Part shown: piece after piece, positions 17,672 to 28,000 of the stretch
How the letters are laid out: the number at the start of each line of letters is the position of its first letter
Numbering within the stretch: the first letter of the stretch is position 1
Assembly: GCA_017962085.1 (NCBI GenBank)
Contig: JAGCWA010000016.1
Coordinates: 1 to 64,000 of the forward strand
Source of the DNA: Paludibacteraceae bacterium
GTDB lineage: Bacteria > Bacteroidota > Bacteroidia > Bacteroidales > Paludibacteraceae
Direction: 5' to 3'
Length of the DNA stretch: 64,000 nt
Program-made: the position numbers and the translations under genes
Notes under the pieces: model-generated
Seen by the model: only the letters and a program-made list of their open reading frames with translations
Database searches by the model: none
Told to the model about the DNA's origin: nothing

Positions 17672-18145
17672 CTAATACTCCACCTTATCCGACTTTTCCG
17701 TCCAAGCACGGAAGGTCTCCAACGCCTCGTCGCGCATCATCTGTTCACGAGGCATTTTGCGCTTGCCGGCAGGCTTGTCCAGCTCGTCGTAGATGAACTG
17801 GTCGTCGAAGCCGATGGACTTAGCGTCCTCCTTCTGGTTCGCATAGTAGTAACGGTCGATATGCGCCCAATACATAGCTGAGAGGCACATCGGACAAGGC
17901 TCGCAAGAGGCGTACAGCTCGCAACCGGAGAGGTCGAACGTCTTCAGTTTCTTGCACGCCTTACGGATAGCCATCACCTCCGCATGGGCGGTAGGGTCAT
18001 TGCCCTTCGTCACCTGGTTGTTGGACGAAGCGATGATCTCACCATCCTTCACGATAACCGCACCGAAAGGTCCGCCGCCCGTCTCCACACTTTTGCGGGA
18101 AATAGCGATCGCCTTCCGCATGAATTTCTGTTGGTCCTTATTCAT
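17672..18145 (-). CDS. guaD: Guanine deaminase-like nucleoside deaminase
   Basis: The 157-residue protein is a zinc-dependent cytidine/deoxycytidylate-deaminase-fold enzyme. His54 and the proton-shuttling Glu56 occur in TAHAEVMAIR, and Cys81 and Cys84 in CEPCPMC complete the zinc site. The C-terminal region (FRAWTEKSDKVEY) resembles bacterial GuaD, which converts guanine to xanthine, more than TadA, which acts on tRNA. The ATG at 18145 is chosen; a TTG two codons earlier would overlap the upstream stop. It starts two bases after the oxoamine synthase gene and is the last gene of the PBP1A operon. Substrate (guanine versus another nucleobase) is inference from overall similarity. Confidence 0.85.
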   Translation of the reverse strand: MNKDQQKFMRKAIAISRKSVETGGGPFGAVIVKDGEIIASSNNQVTKGNDPTAHAEVMAIRKACKKLKTFDLSGCELYASCEPCPMCLSAMYWAHIDRYYYANQKEDAKSIGFDDQFIYDELDKPAGKRKMPREQMMRDEALETFRAWTEKSDKVEY

Positions 18146-18147
18146 AC

Positions 18148-19428
18148 TCAATCCTCCTCGTCGTCTTTATCCTTAGCTGATGGCGAAGCAATAATCGGGG
18201 TAGAATCCTTGTACATACCATTCTTAGCGTTCTCGCAGATGGTGGAAAGGGACTCTATGGTATACTCCACGTCCTTCATGGTGTGTTGCGTCGTAGGAAT
18301 CAGGCGAACCATCACCTTGCCCTGCTCGATGTAAGGGTAGATCAGGTTCACGCAGAAGATACCGAACTCCTCACGCATGTGCATCATGGTATGAATCGCC
18401 TCCTGCATGTTCTCCACGTTCAAATAGACCGGTGTGACAGGAGACTGCGTGTTTCCTATATCCAACCCATTCTTGCGGAGACCCTTCTGCAGGGCGTTCG
18501 TGATATCCCACAAAGTCTTCCGCAGCTCAGGATGTTTCACCAGATAGTCCAAGCGAGCGATGGCGCTGGCCGTGATAGCGGAAGGGAGCGCCTCCGAGAA
18601 GGTTTGGGAACGCATGTTATAGCGTAGGAAATTGATCACATCCTCATTGCCGGCGACAAAACCACCGGAGATGCTCAACGCCTTGCCTAGCGTACCAACA
18701 AGCAAATCAACCTTATCGAGCACATTGAAATGGTCCGCCACACCAATACCGTTCGGGCCAATCGTGCCGAAACCATGAGCGTCCTCGACCACCAACATGA
18801 AGTCATACTTCTCCTTCAGAGCGGCGATCTTATCCAATGGGGAGAACTCGCCCGTGACACCGATCACACCCTCCGTCACCAGCAAGACACCGCCACCCGA
18901 CTCCTTCGCCATCTCGGCGGCCTTCTTCAATTGGGTCTCGATGACCTCAATATCGTTCTTGTGGTAAGCGAAACGATGGCTCAGCTGCAGACGGATACCA
19001 TCATGAATGCTAGAGTGAGCCTCCGAATTATAGACAATCACGTCGTTGCGGCCGCAAAGGCTGTCGATGACGGATATCATGCCTTGGTAAAAAGAATTCA
19101 ATACGAAGGCATCCTCTTTTTTTACGAAATCGGCTATTCGCTCCTCCAACTCCTCATGAAGAAAAGTGTTTCCCGTCATTAGGCGGGAGCCCATCGGGTG
19201 GGACAAGCCATATTGGGAGACCCATCCGATTTCCTTCTCCCGGATCTCCGGGTTAGATGCCAAGCCAAAATAGTTGTTCATGCCCCAATTCAGGACCTCC
19301 TTGCCACGGAAGGTCATCTTCGGGCCAATATCACCCTCCAGTTTCGGGAACATGAAGTAGCCGTAAGCCTGCTTGCTCCACTGCCCCAACGCACCTGGAT
19401 TAGACACAATTCTATCTAAGATATTCAT
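18148..19428 (-). CDS. PLP-dependent alpha-oxoamine synthase family enzyme (KBL/SPT-like)
   Basis: The 426-residue protein is a fold-type I PLP enzyme that joins an amino acid to an acyl thioester. The PLP lysine is Lys249 in GTLGKALSISGGFVAG. Other conserved parts are NNYFGLASNPEI, GSRLMTGNTFLHEELE and VEDAHGFGTIGPNG. Candidates are 2-amino-3-ketobutyrate CoA ligase, serine palmitoyltransferase (sphingolipids) and cysteate acyltransferase (sulfonolipids, made by some gut Bacteroidales). The lysine motif does not let me choose. The C-terminus has an extra ~25-residue tail ending in an acidic stretch. The ATG at 19428 is preferred to a TTG at 19446. It follows the PBP1A gene by 10 bases. Confidence 0.8.
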   Translation of the reverse strand: MNILDRIVSNPGALGQWSKQAYGYFMFPKLEGDIGPKMTFRGKEVLNWGMNNYFGLASNPEIREKEIGWVSQYGLSHPMGSRLMTGNTFLHEELEERIADFVKKEDAFVLNSFYQGMISVIDSLCGRNDVIVYNSEAHSSIHDGIRLQLSHRFAYHKNDIEVIETQLKKAAEMAKESGGGVLLVTEGVIGVTGEFSPLDKIAALKEKYDFMLVVEDAHGFGTIGPNGIGVADHFNVLDKVDLLVGTLGKALSISGGFVAGNEDVINFLRYNMRSQTFSEALPSAITASAIARLDYLVKHPELRKTLWDITNALQKGLRKNGLDIGNTQSPVTPVYLNVENMQEAIHTMMHMREEFGIFCVNLIYPYIEQGKVMVRLIPTTQHTMKDVEYTIESLSTICENAKNGMYKDSTPIIASPSAKDKDDEED

Positions 19429-19438
19429 TGCAATATTT

Positions 19439-21844
19439 TTATTCAAACAAAATCATTTCCGGGATCTCCTCCGCCTCCACCTTATGGCTTTCTTCCGCCT
19501 TCGAGCAGGTGTACTTATCAGTCACAATGAACTGTTCTGTGCGGGAATACCCCAATGATTCATCCTTGTAAACCTTGTTCATGTATGTTCCCCAAACCGG
19601 CAAAGCCGTAGCGGAACCTTGTCCGTTCTTGATGTTGTCGAAGTGGATATCACGATCCTCGCCACCGACCCAGACACCTGTGACCAGGTTAGGCACAAAG
19701 CCCATGAACCATCCGTCCGAGTTGTTCTGCGTCGTACCCGTCTTGCCGGCGACTGGCGTTTCCCAGCCCACGCAGTAGTCGTAGCGTCTTGTTCTCAGAC
19801 GAAGACCCGTACCACCGTTCATGACACCCTGCAGCATCGAAATCATCTTGTAGGCGGTCTGCTCGCTGAAGACCTCGTTCATGCGAGGAATGAAGGTGGA
19901 GATCACATTGCCCTGATTGTCCTCGATACGGGTCACAAACAAAGGCTCCGTACGGATACCCTTGTTGGCGAAAGCGGTGTAGGCGGAGGTCATCTCGCAA
20001 ACGGAGACATCCGCGATACCCAAGCAAAGCGAAGGCACCGGATCGATATAGTTCTTGAGTCCGAAGGAGTGCAACAACTTCACGAAGCTCTCAGGTCCCA
20101 ACTGCTTGATCAAGTAGGCGGAAGTCCAGTTGTTGGAGGTCTGCAGACCCCTACGGATAGTGATCATCTTACCGATCTCCTTCTTACCCTCCTCGCCATA
20201 AGGAACGTTACGAGGCTCCCAGATTTCGCCGGAAGGCAACAACACCTGTGGCTGAACGTTCGGCACGGAGTCGCAAGGCGAGTGCCCCTCCTCCATCGCC
20301 AGAGAGTAAAGGAACGGTTTGATGGTGGAACCCACCTGTCGGCGTCCCCCACACACCATGTCGTATTGGAAGTAATTATAATCGATACCACCGACATAAG
20401 CCTTCACGTGTCCGTTGAAAGGATCAATGGACATCAAGGCGGAGCGGAGGAAAGACTTCGCGTAACGGATAGAGTCCATCGGCGTCAGCACCGTATCCTT
20501 GCTACCCTTCTCCCAATCGAAGACACGCATGGCGATTTTGGCGGTGTCGAAGTACGCTTTGATGTCCGGATCCTTCATCTTTCCGTCATACTTCATGACA
20601 CGGTACCTCTCCGATGACCGCATGGCCTTCACCAAGATGGAATCCACCTGAGCCTGCGTGGATTTATTGGAGAATGGAGCTTTCTTATGCTTTTGATTGA
20701 ACTTCTCCTTGTGGAAAATAGGTTGTAGGTATCCACCCACATACTCCTTGACGGCCTCCTCCGCATATTGCTGCATCCTCGAATCGAGGGTCGTGTAGAT
20801 CCTCAGACCATCCGTGTAAAGGTCATACGGAGTACCATCCGGCTTCAGGTTCTTGTTGCACCATCCATAGAGCGGGTTGGTTTCCCACGCTAAGGAGTCC
20901 TCGTAATACTTTTGGTGCATCCACTTAGGATATTTCGTGTAATCAGGACGAGGAGCCGTCATAATGGTTCTCAGGTACTCACGGAAGTATGGGGCAAGTC
21001 CCTGCTTGTGGTCCACGGTCTGGAATTTCAGTTGGATATCCAGTTGAGAAAGCGAATCGCACTCCGCCTGTGAGAGTTTGTCATACTTCACCATCTGGGA
21101 AAGGACGATGTTACGTCTTTTTTTACATCTCTCGTTAAATCTCCTAGGGTTGTATCTCGCAGGGTTCTGCAACATGCCGACGAAGACAGCGGCCTCCTCT
21201 TTTGTCAACTGACTAGGCTGCTTGCTAAAATAAATCTGGGAGGCAGACTTGATGCCCACCGCATTGTTCACGAAGTCGAACTTATTCAAGTACATGGTGA
21301 TGATCTCCTCCTTCGTGTAATATTTCTCCAACTTAGCGGCCACGACCCACTCCGTCAGTTTCTGTTTCACACGCTCAAGACCAGTCTTAGGTTTCTTGGT
21401 GAACAAAAGCTTCGCTAATTGTTGGGAGATCGTACTACCACCTCCCGCATCCTTGTGCATCACGAGGGTCTTGATGGCCACACGGAACAGGGCGTCCCCA
21501 TCAATACCGGAGTGGTTGTAATAGCGGGCGTCCTCCGTGGAAATCAACGCCTCGACGAGATAAGGAGGCAACTCCGAATAAGGGGTGTACAACCTATTCT
21601 CCCCTTGTTGGAAATAACGTCCCAAGACCTTCATGTCGCACGAATAGACCTCCGTGGCGAACTTGCTCTTAGGGTTCAGCAACTCCTCGACAGGCGGCAA
21701 GTAACCGATCTTGCCATCCGCAATCATGTCGAAAATCTTATAGACAGTGAATATACCAGCAAAGAAAAGCACCCAAACAGCGATCAGGATTTTTATTCCG
21801 ATGCCAAGCTTTCCTTTCTTCTTAGTTTCCTTCTCTGTATCCAT
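19439..21844 (-). CDS. mrcA: Class A penicillin-binding protein (PBP1A family)
   Basis: The 801-residue bifunctional enzyme builds peptidoglycan in the periplasm. A single N-terminal membrane anchor (IKILIAVWVLFFAGIFTVY, ~18-36) precedes the glycosyltransferase domain with Glu104 in STEDARYYNHSGID and GGGSTISQQLAK. The transpeptidase domain has the active serine Ser506 in GSTIKPF, the SNN motif in TSNNW and KTGTTQNNSDGW. The C-terminus ends with an acidic tail, and the length is normal. It is the first gene of an operon with the oxoamine synthase and the guanine deaminase, from its own -7 box at 21874-21867. It lies directly downstream of murA, so peptidoglycan genes cluster here. Confidence 0.95.
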   Translation of the reverse strand: MDTEKETKKKGKLGIGIKILIAVWVLFFAGIFTVYKIFDMIADGKIGYLPPVEELLNPKSKFATEVYSCDMKVLGRYFQQGENRLYTPYSELPPYLVEALISTEDARYYNHSGIDGDALFRVAIKTLVMHKDAGGGSTISQQLAKLLFTKKPKTGLERVKQKLTEWVVAAKLEKYYTKEEIITMYLNKFDFVNNAVGIKSASQIYFSKQPSQLTKEEAAVFVGMLQNPARYNPRRFNERCKKRRNIVLSQMVKYDKLSQAECDSLSQLDIQLKFQTVDHKQGLAPYFREYLRTIMTAPRPDYTKYPKWMHQKYYEDSLAWETNPLYGWCNKNLKPDGTPYDLYTDGLRIYTTLDSRMQQYAEEAVKEYVGGYLQPIFHKEKFNQKHKKAPFSNKSTQAQVDSILVKAMRSSERYRVMKYDGKMKDPDIKAYFDTAKIAMRVFDWEKGSKDTVLTPMDSIRYAKSFLRSALMSIDPFNGHVKAYVGGIDYNYFQYDMVCGGRRQVGSTIKPFLYSLAMEEGHSPCDSVPNVQPQVLLPSGEIWEPRNVPYGEEGKKEIGKMITIRRGLQTSNNWTSAYLIKQLGPESFVKLLHSFGLKNYIDPVPSLCLGIADVSVCEMTSAYTAFANKGIRTEPLFVTRIEDNQGNVISTFIPRMNEVFSEQTAYKMISMLQGVMNGGTGLRLRTRRYDYCVGWETPVAGKTGTTQNNSDGWFMGFVPNLVTGVWVGGEDRDIHFDNIKNGQGSATALPVWGTYMNKVYKDESLGYSRTEQFIVTDKYTCSKAEESHKVEAEEIPEMILFE

Positions 21845-21866
21845 ATCTGAATATTTATATCTTTAG

Positions 21867-21874
21867 CAAAAGTA
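21867..21874 (-). promoter_or_regulatory. -7 box of the PBP1A operon
   Basis: The minus strand reads TACTTTTG, an exact TAnnTTTG match, 22 bases before the ATG at 21844. A -33 TTG was not found. Confidence 0.5.
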
Positions 21875-21918
21875 ACAATAAAACCTAAAAAAGAGTCTCT
21901 TCAAAGCGGAGAATCGAA

Positions 21919-23226
21919 TCACTCGACCCTCATGATTTTCGCGCCGATAGCATTCAGGCGGCCGTCAATGTCCTCATAACCACGGTCGATTTGCTCGATA
22001 TTGCTGATGGTGCTCGTGCCATGAGCGCTCATGGCGGCGATCAGCAGGGCGATACCCGCGCGGATATCCGGCGAGCTCATCTTCGAAGCCCTCAGTGGGG
22101 TCTCGTTTCCTAAACCGATAACCGTGGCGCGGTGTGGGTCGCACAAGATGATCTGGGCCCCCATGTCGATCAGTTTATCAACAAAGAAGAGCCTGCTCTC
22201 GAACATCTTCTGATGGATCAGCACGCTTCCCTTCGCTTGGGTGGCCACCACGAGGAAGACGCTCAGCAAGTCCGGGGTCAGTCCTGGCCACGGCGCGTCC
22301 GCGAATGTCATGATGGAGCCGTCTATGAACGTATCGATTGAATAATGGTTCTGCTTAGGTATGAAAATATCGTCTCCCCTGCGCTCCAAGGCGATTCCGA
22401 GCCTGCGGAAACAATCAGGGATCAGTCCGAGCTGGTCGTAACAAACATCCTTGATGGTCAGTTCGGAGTGTGTCATGGCGGCCATGCCGATGAAACTACC
22501 GATCTCGATCATATCAGGAAGGATCAGGTGGTCGCAGCCCGTCAGGGATTCCACGCCCTCGATCGTCAGCAGGTTCGAGCCTATGCCGGAGATGTGGGCA
22601 CCCATTTTGTTCAACATCTTGCAGAGTTGTTGGATGTAGGGCTCGCACGCCGCGTTATAGATGGTGGTGACCCCCTTCGCGAGAACGGAGGCCATGACGA
22701 TATTGGCCGTACCCGTGACGGAGGCCTCGTCGAGGAGCATATAAGCGCCCGTAAGTTGCTTGGCGGAGACGCAGTACAGCTTGCGGTCATCGTTGTATTC
22801 GAAGTCGGCCCCAAGTTTCTGTATGCCCAGGAAGTGCGTGTCGAGGCGTCGTCTGCCTATCTTGTCGCCTCCCGGTTTAGGGATGATGGCCTTGCCGAAG
22901 CGGGAAACCAGCGGTCCCGCCAGCATGACGGAACCACGGAGGGCGGCGCATTTTCTGTAGAAATCAGCCGTCTCCATATAGTCCAGGTTGACATTGTCCG
23001 CCTGGAAGGAGTAGCAGCCCTTCTTGATGAGGTTCACCTTCACGCCCATGTCCTTCAGCAGGGAGATCAGGTTGTTCACGTCCAGAATGTCCGGGATGTT
23101 GGAGATAGTCACTTTCCCGGAGGTGAGTAAAATGGCGCAGATGACCTCCAACGCCTCGTTCTTGGCGCCCTGCGGGATGATCTCGCCGCACAAAGGATGT
23201 CCGCCTTCAATCAAAAATTTCGCCAT
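21919..23226 (-). CDS. murA: UDP-N-acetylglucosamine 1-carboxyvinyltransferase, Asp-type
   Basis: The 435-residue protein catalyses the first committed step of peptidoglycan synthesis: transfer of enolpyruvate from PEP to UDP-GlcNAc. EPSP-synthase-fold repeats and conserved phrases GAKNEALEVI and PGGDKIGRRRLDTH are present. In the second phrase Asp121 takes the position of the usual catalytic Cys (Cys115 in E. coli). Asp at this place keeps activity but removes the residue alkylated by fosfomycin, as known from Mycobacterium and Chlamydia, so intrinsic insensitivity is predicted. It follows the DUF4290 gene by 23 bases, and PBP1A lies immediately downstream. The 435-residue length is slightly above the usual ~420. 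Confidence 0.95.
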   Translation of the reverse strand: MAKFLIEGGHPLCGEIIPQGAKNEALEVICAILLTSGKVTISNIPDILDVNNLISLLKDMGVKVNLIKKGCYSFQADNVNLDYMETADFYRKCAALRGSVMLAGPLVSRFGKAIIPKPGGDKIGRRRLDTHFLGIQKLGADFEYNDDRKLYCVSAKQLTGAYMLLDEASVTGTANIVMASVLAKGVTTIYNAACEPYIQQLCKMLNKMGAHISGIGSNLLTIEGVESLTGCDHLILPDMIEIGSFIGMAAMTHSELTIKDVCYDQLGLIPDCFRRLGIALERRGDDIFIPKQNHYSIDTFIDGSIMTFADAPWPGLTPDLLSVFLVVATQAKGSVLIHQKMFESRLFFVDKLIDMGAQIILCDPHRATVIGLGNETPLRASKMSSPDIRAGIALLIAAMSAHGTSTISNIEQIDRGYEDIDGRLNAIGAKIMRVE

Positions 23227-23249
23227 AGCAAGCCATTTTTAGACATTGG

Positions 23250-23849
23250 TCATTTTTTCTTTTTCTTCTTAGAGGAGGCCTGGGTTTGTGACGCCAGCAG
23301 GTCCTTGCAATCCTCCAACACCACTTCATCGGAGGAGAGGCGGATATCCCCCCTTGAGAGATTCCGCAGGTCATCGAATATTTTTTGGTCCGCCACACCA
23401 TCCTTGTTATAGAGGATGTAGCATTTCTTCATATAATTGGCGATGTAAATGGAGAGCTCCGTTTTCTCCTCAGGGTCAGTCAGTTCCGAAGCCTTGTCGA
23501 TCATGCCCTGCACCAACTTGCCGTAATGTCTGTATCTGATGCTTTGTGGCGAGGAATAAGGCACTCTGTCCGGACAGATATTGAGGGTCTCCTTCTTCAC
23601 CACCTCGTAAGGATAATCGATGTCCAGCTTAAAATCGGACATGATCGCGAGATGGTCCCACAACAAGTGTTTGAATTCAGACAAGTCCCTCAATTGGGGG
23701 AATAGGTTTCCCATCGTAGCGATGATTGCATAGGCGCAGTTCGTGCGCTCCTCACGGTCTTCAATGGTCAAACAATAATCCACCATGTTCTGTATATTCC
23801 TGCCGTACTCAGGCAGCGCAAGGCGCTTCATTTTGGTGTTATATATCAT
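23250..23849 (-). CDS. DUF4290 domain protein
   Basis: The 199-residue protein begins with MIYNTKMKRLALPEYGRN, the family's characteristic start, and continues through NMVDYCLTIEDREERTNCAY and an LRDLSEFKHLLWDHL segment. DUF4290 proteins occur widely in Bacteroidota and are usually encoded directly before murA, as here (gap 23 bases). Their function is not known; the gene order suggests a link with envelope synthesis. It is mostly alpha-helical, with a Lys-rich C-terminal tail after residue 190. The promoter at 23939-23932 gives a leader of about 75 bases, which contains GC-rich potential hairpins. Confidence 0.88.
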   Translation of the reverse strand: MIYNTKMKRLALPEYGRNIQNMVDYCLTIEDREERTNCAYAIIATMGNLFPQLRDLSEFKHLLWDHLAIMSDFKLDIDYPYEVVKKETLNICPDRVPYSSPQSIRYRHYGKLVQGMIDKASELTDPEEKTELSIYIANYMKKCYILYNKDGVADQKIFDDLRNLSRGDIRLSSDEVVLEDCKDLLASQTQASSKKKKKK

Positions 23850-23931
23850 ACTAATAAATCATTACATCCATTTTACACTGATATGAAGCCGAAACCACGG
23901 CCTCATCGGTCGAGGAGACGACCAATCCATG

Positions 23932-23939
23932 CAAAGGTA
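23932..23939 (-). promoter_or_regulatory. -7 box of the DUF4290-murA operon
   Basis: The minus strand reads TACCTTTG, an exact match, about 83 bases before the ATG at 23849. Confidence 0.5.
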
Positions 23940-24001
23940 CAATTTTTTTATTAATGGAGGAATTTTTCAGGCAATATTAAAATTATTAAGGCCGTTTTTA
24001 T

Positions 24002-24009
24002 TAACTTTG
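24002..24009 (+). promoter_or_regulatory. -7 box of the apbE-HTCS operon
   Basis: TAACTTTG matches the consensus exactly, 28 bases before the ATG at 24037. No -33 TTG is obvious. Confidence 0.5.
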
Positions 24010-24036
24010 TAGGAGATAAAACAAAAGAGACAAACG

Positions 24037-25095
24037 ATGATCCATAAGAAGGGGAAGATAATAATAGGGGTGGTCGCAGTAAGTGTTTTAGCGGTCTTAC
24101 TGGGACTATTTTTTCTACGCAAAAACGCCAAATTGGCAGAACAGCATTTCAAGGGGGAGGCGCTTGGCACCTACTTCAGCATAAAATGCTCCGTGGATAG
24201 CGTGCCGATCAATCCGAAAGATCTAGTGGCATGCCTCAACAACTTCGAGCACTCCCTCTCCACCTTTGACGAGCAATCCATCATCTCACGCATCAACAAC
24301 AACGAACCATATGTGGACCTCGACACCCTATTCCTCAACGTCTTCAACCGAGGGCTGGAGATCTCCAGGCTGACGGACGGCGCGTTCGACATGACCGTGG
24401 CCCCGCTCGTGAACCTTTGGGGCTTCGGATTCAAGAAGGGCGAGGAGGTGAGCGACAAGCATGTCCAAGAGATCCTCCGTCACGTGGGCTATCATAAAGT
24501 GAAACTGAAGAATGGCTACGTCGAGAAGTCCGACAAAAAGGTCATGCTGGACGCCTCCGCGATCGCCAAAGGGTATGCCTGCGACGTCGTGGCGCAGTTC
24601 CTCCATTCCAAAGGTTGCAAGAACTACATGGTGGAGATCGGAGGAGAGATCGTGACCCATGGCGTCAACGTGAAGGGCGAGCCTTGGCGCATCGGCATCA
24701 CCCAACCGACGGAGGACAACAGCGTGGACGATCCTACGTTCCAAGCGAAAGTGGTCTTGGGTGACATCGGCACCGCCACCTCAGGCAACTACCGCCAATT
24801 CTATTACAAGGACGGCAAACGTTACTCGCATACCATCGACCCTCATACGGGTTACCCCGTGGAGCATAACCTACTGAGCGCCACCGTGTTCGCATCTGAC
24901 TGCATGACGGCCGACGCATTGGCCACCGCCTTCATGGTGATGGGTCTCGAGAAGGCTTGCGACTTCGTCAACCAGCAGGTGCTTCCCGTCACCGCCTACT
25001 TCATCTACTCGGATGAGGGAGACCACCTTCGGACAAAGATCGTCGGCCCGGACAGCGAGAAATTTAAACTCACAGAACTACAAGAAGCCAAATGA
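24037..25095 (+). CDS. apbE: FAD:protein FMN transferase
   Basis: The 352-residue protein attaches FMN covalently to a Ser/Thr of target redox proteins such as Na+-translocating NQR or Rnf subunits. An N-terminal membrane anchor (IIIGVVAVSVLAVLLGLFFL, ~8-27) exports it. The typical motifs are GTYFSIKCS, FDMTVAPLVNLWGFG, LDASAIAKGYACDVV, YMVEIGGEI, GTATSGNYRQFY and SHTIDPHTGYPV, the metal-binding region. The length is normal. Its stop overlaps the HTCS start by four bases, so the two genes are coupled. No NQR or Rnf gene is in the window, so its substrate must be encoded elsewhere. Confidence 0.95.
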   Translation: MIHKKGKIIIGVVAVSVLAVLLGLFFLRKNAKLAEQHFKGEALGTYFSIKCSVDSVPINPKDLVACLNNFEHSLSTFDEQSIISRINNNEPYVDLDTLFLNVFNRGLEISRLTDGAFDMTVAPLVNLWGFGFKKGEEVSDKHVQEILRHVGYHKVKLKNGYVEKSDKKVMLDASAIAKGYACDVVAQFLHSKGCKNYMVEIGGEIVTHGVNVKGEPWRIGITQPTEDNSVDDPTFQAKVVLGDIGTATSGNYRQFYYKDGKRYSHTIDPHTGYPVEHNLLSATVFASDCMTADALATAFMVMGLEKACDFVNQQVLPVTAYFIYSDEGDHLRTKIVGPDSEKFKLTELQEAK

Positions 25096-28000
25096 ACAGA
25101 CGCGTCTTTCTGACAATAGCGACCTTGTGTCTTGCCCACTTGCTCACCCTTGGGCAAATAGGCACACGCATCTCAACCTATTCGACGGAGACCGGGCTTT
25201 CCCAAAACAACGTCACCGGCATCATCAAAGGACATTCGGGCTTCGTTTGGGCCACAACGCTAGATGGGCTCAGCCGCTTCGACGGATATGACTTCAAAAA
25301 CTTCAAAGCCAGCTCCAAAGAGCTTTCCCGAAGCATCAGCAACCAATTCATAGACATCAAGCAAGACCAGTTCCACCATCTGTGGATCCTCAACGACATC
25401 GGTCAGGTCTTACGTTTCAACCCTAAAAACGAGACTTTTAGCCTCTACCCTTCCGCTGACAGCAACAAGGGAGACAACTATTTCTCCGCCGCCAAGATTA
25501 TCCAACTCACCCCTTCCGAATTATGGATCATCGGCTCGGGCGAAAGCGGCGCCTTGCAAATCGTAGTGGACTCCACCGAGGAGGCGCACATCCACTACAT
25601 CGACAGGGATGCGAACGAGACGCAAGGCATAAAGGTCAACAATGTCTTCATGGAAAAGAGCGGTCAACGCTGGGCCCTGACAAAGCAGGGAGCGGCCACC
25701 ATCAGCCAGCAAGACACCCTCCTCACCCTGAACTACATTCCGCTACCAGACAGCCTACCCGCCTTCCAGATGATCGAGACGGACCAAGAACTCCTCATCG
25801 CATCCGCACAAGGCAAGGTAATCCTATACGACAAGACAAAAAAACGTTTCTCCTCCGTCCAGATAGGAACTCCGAGCGAAGAGATCACCCATATCTTCTC
25901 GCTCGACGACGCCCACTTCTGCACCATCAGTAGCGACTATACCATCCGTGTGGTAGACCTGAAAGACTGGACCGTCAAGGGGACACGCACCATGGATGGC
26001 TCCACCGAAAAGATATGGCAAGACGAAAGGAAAAACGTCTACGCCAAACTGAAAAGCAAGAACACCATCTACGAGATCGACGCACGCTCTCATGCCATAC
26101 GGGAGGAGTTCACCCACTCACAGACGAGTTCCGCCATCCTTAGGGACACAATGGGGGTCTCCTGGAGCGCCGAACCCAATGCGGGCATCAAGAAAATAGT
26201 GAACTTCGTCAGCCCGACAGGCCCGGACGCAGACCCACCCACTATCCACACCAATCTCTTCAGCGAGGCGAAGGCCCTCTTCGAGGATGACACCAGAAGG
26301 CTATGGGTGGCCACCGAAGATGGTGCGCTACGCCTCTTCGACACGGAGAACAAACTCATCGGGTTCGTAAACAACAAAGGTGAGGTGGGCGCCAGCAAAT
26401 CCTACTTCGGCAATATATCCGTCATCTACCAAGGACGGAAAGGGAACATCTGGATCTCCACGGACAAATCACTCCTGGAACTCACCGAGCAGGGCAAAAA
26501 TCATTTCTCCATCAAGAAGTGCCAAGCCACAGAGCCTGAATTCCAACCACTCTCCCACTCCTTTTCCGAGATCATGGAGGACTCGAAAGGACATCTATGG
26601 TTGGTCTCCTCCAACGGAGGTCTCCACCTGCTGAAACAAACGGAGAACGGCTACCAGTTTATCCACAAGGAGAACCTTTTCAAGTTCAATTATCCCCCAA
26701 CCGTAGAGAAATCACACTCCATCATGGAGGACAAGAACGGCAACATCTGGCTGGGCTCCAGCGAAGGGCTCACCATATTCTCCTCCGATTTCGACAAACC
26801 AGAGGAGATTCGTTTCTTCTTCTATAACACCGAAAACACGAACCTCTCCAATAGCTGCATCTACGATATCTTCCAAAGCGAAAGGGGGGACATCTGGGTG
26901 GCCTCCTTCGGTGGCGGGTTATTCCACTTAGAGGGTGATTTCGTACTCTTCCAGACCCCTGAATTCAAGCCTTTCAGCAGAAGTAACAACAGATTCCCTT
27001 CCGACCTTTTGTACGACATCGTGGACGATGCGCAAAACAACCTATGGATCCTAACGGAGGAGGCGATCATCAAATTCGTCACGGAAACAGAGATAACGGA
27101 ATCTTTCGGACAAGTGCAGGACTTCCGATGCTCCGAAGACGCAGGAGAGAAGTTGGTGAGAAGACACTCCGGATTCATCTCCACCGCCACCAACACGGGC
27201 TATTTCTCCTTCAATCCACAAGAAGTCAAATCAGTGGATTACATGCCTCAGATCGTCATCACACGATTCCTGCTCTTCAATAAAGAGCCGAACATTCATG
27301 AGGAGAATTCGGTCATCCACACCTCCGCCAACTACGTGGAGAAAATCACACTGAAACATAATCAATCCGTCTTCTCCATCGGCTACGCCTCGCTCGACTA
27401 CAGATTCCCCGAGCACATCCAATACGCCTACATGCTCAAACCGTTCGAGACCGAATGGAACTACGTGGGCAACCAGCGGCTCGCCACCTACACAAACCTG
27501 CCGAAGGGAGAATACACCTTCCTCGTCAAATCGACCAACAGCGAGGGCATCTGGTACGACAACATCCGTGAGATGAAGATCGTGGTGCTCCCTTCCTTCT
27601 GGGAAACGGGTTGGGCCTACCTGATCTATACGCTAATCATCGCCCTGATCATCCTCGCCTCCGCCTCCATCTATCGCTCCAAGACCAAGATGAAGATGGA
27701 ACAGGAGATATCAGACTCCAAACTGCAGTTCTTCACGGACATCTCCCACGAACTGCGCACACCGCTCACACTCATCAACGGTCCTCTGGAAAACGTGCTG
27801 GAGAATGGTTCGCTACGCCCTGAGGATAGGGACCAACTAGAGGTGGTAAGGACTAACACGAACAGGATGCTCAGGATGATGAACCAAATCATGGATTTCC
27901 GGAAGATACAGAGCAATAAGATGAGGCTACGGGTGGAACAGACCCGCTTGGGCGAATTCATCGCTTCCTGCAGCTCCACTTTCCTCAAGTTGGCGGGTAA

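Noticed and set aside
19619-20617. 332-codon open frame opposite the PBP1A gene
   Set aside because: Antisense shadow of a well-supported gene; no signature residues or start signal.
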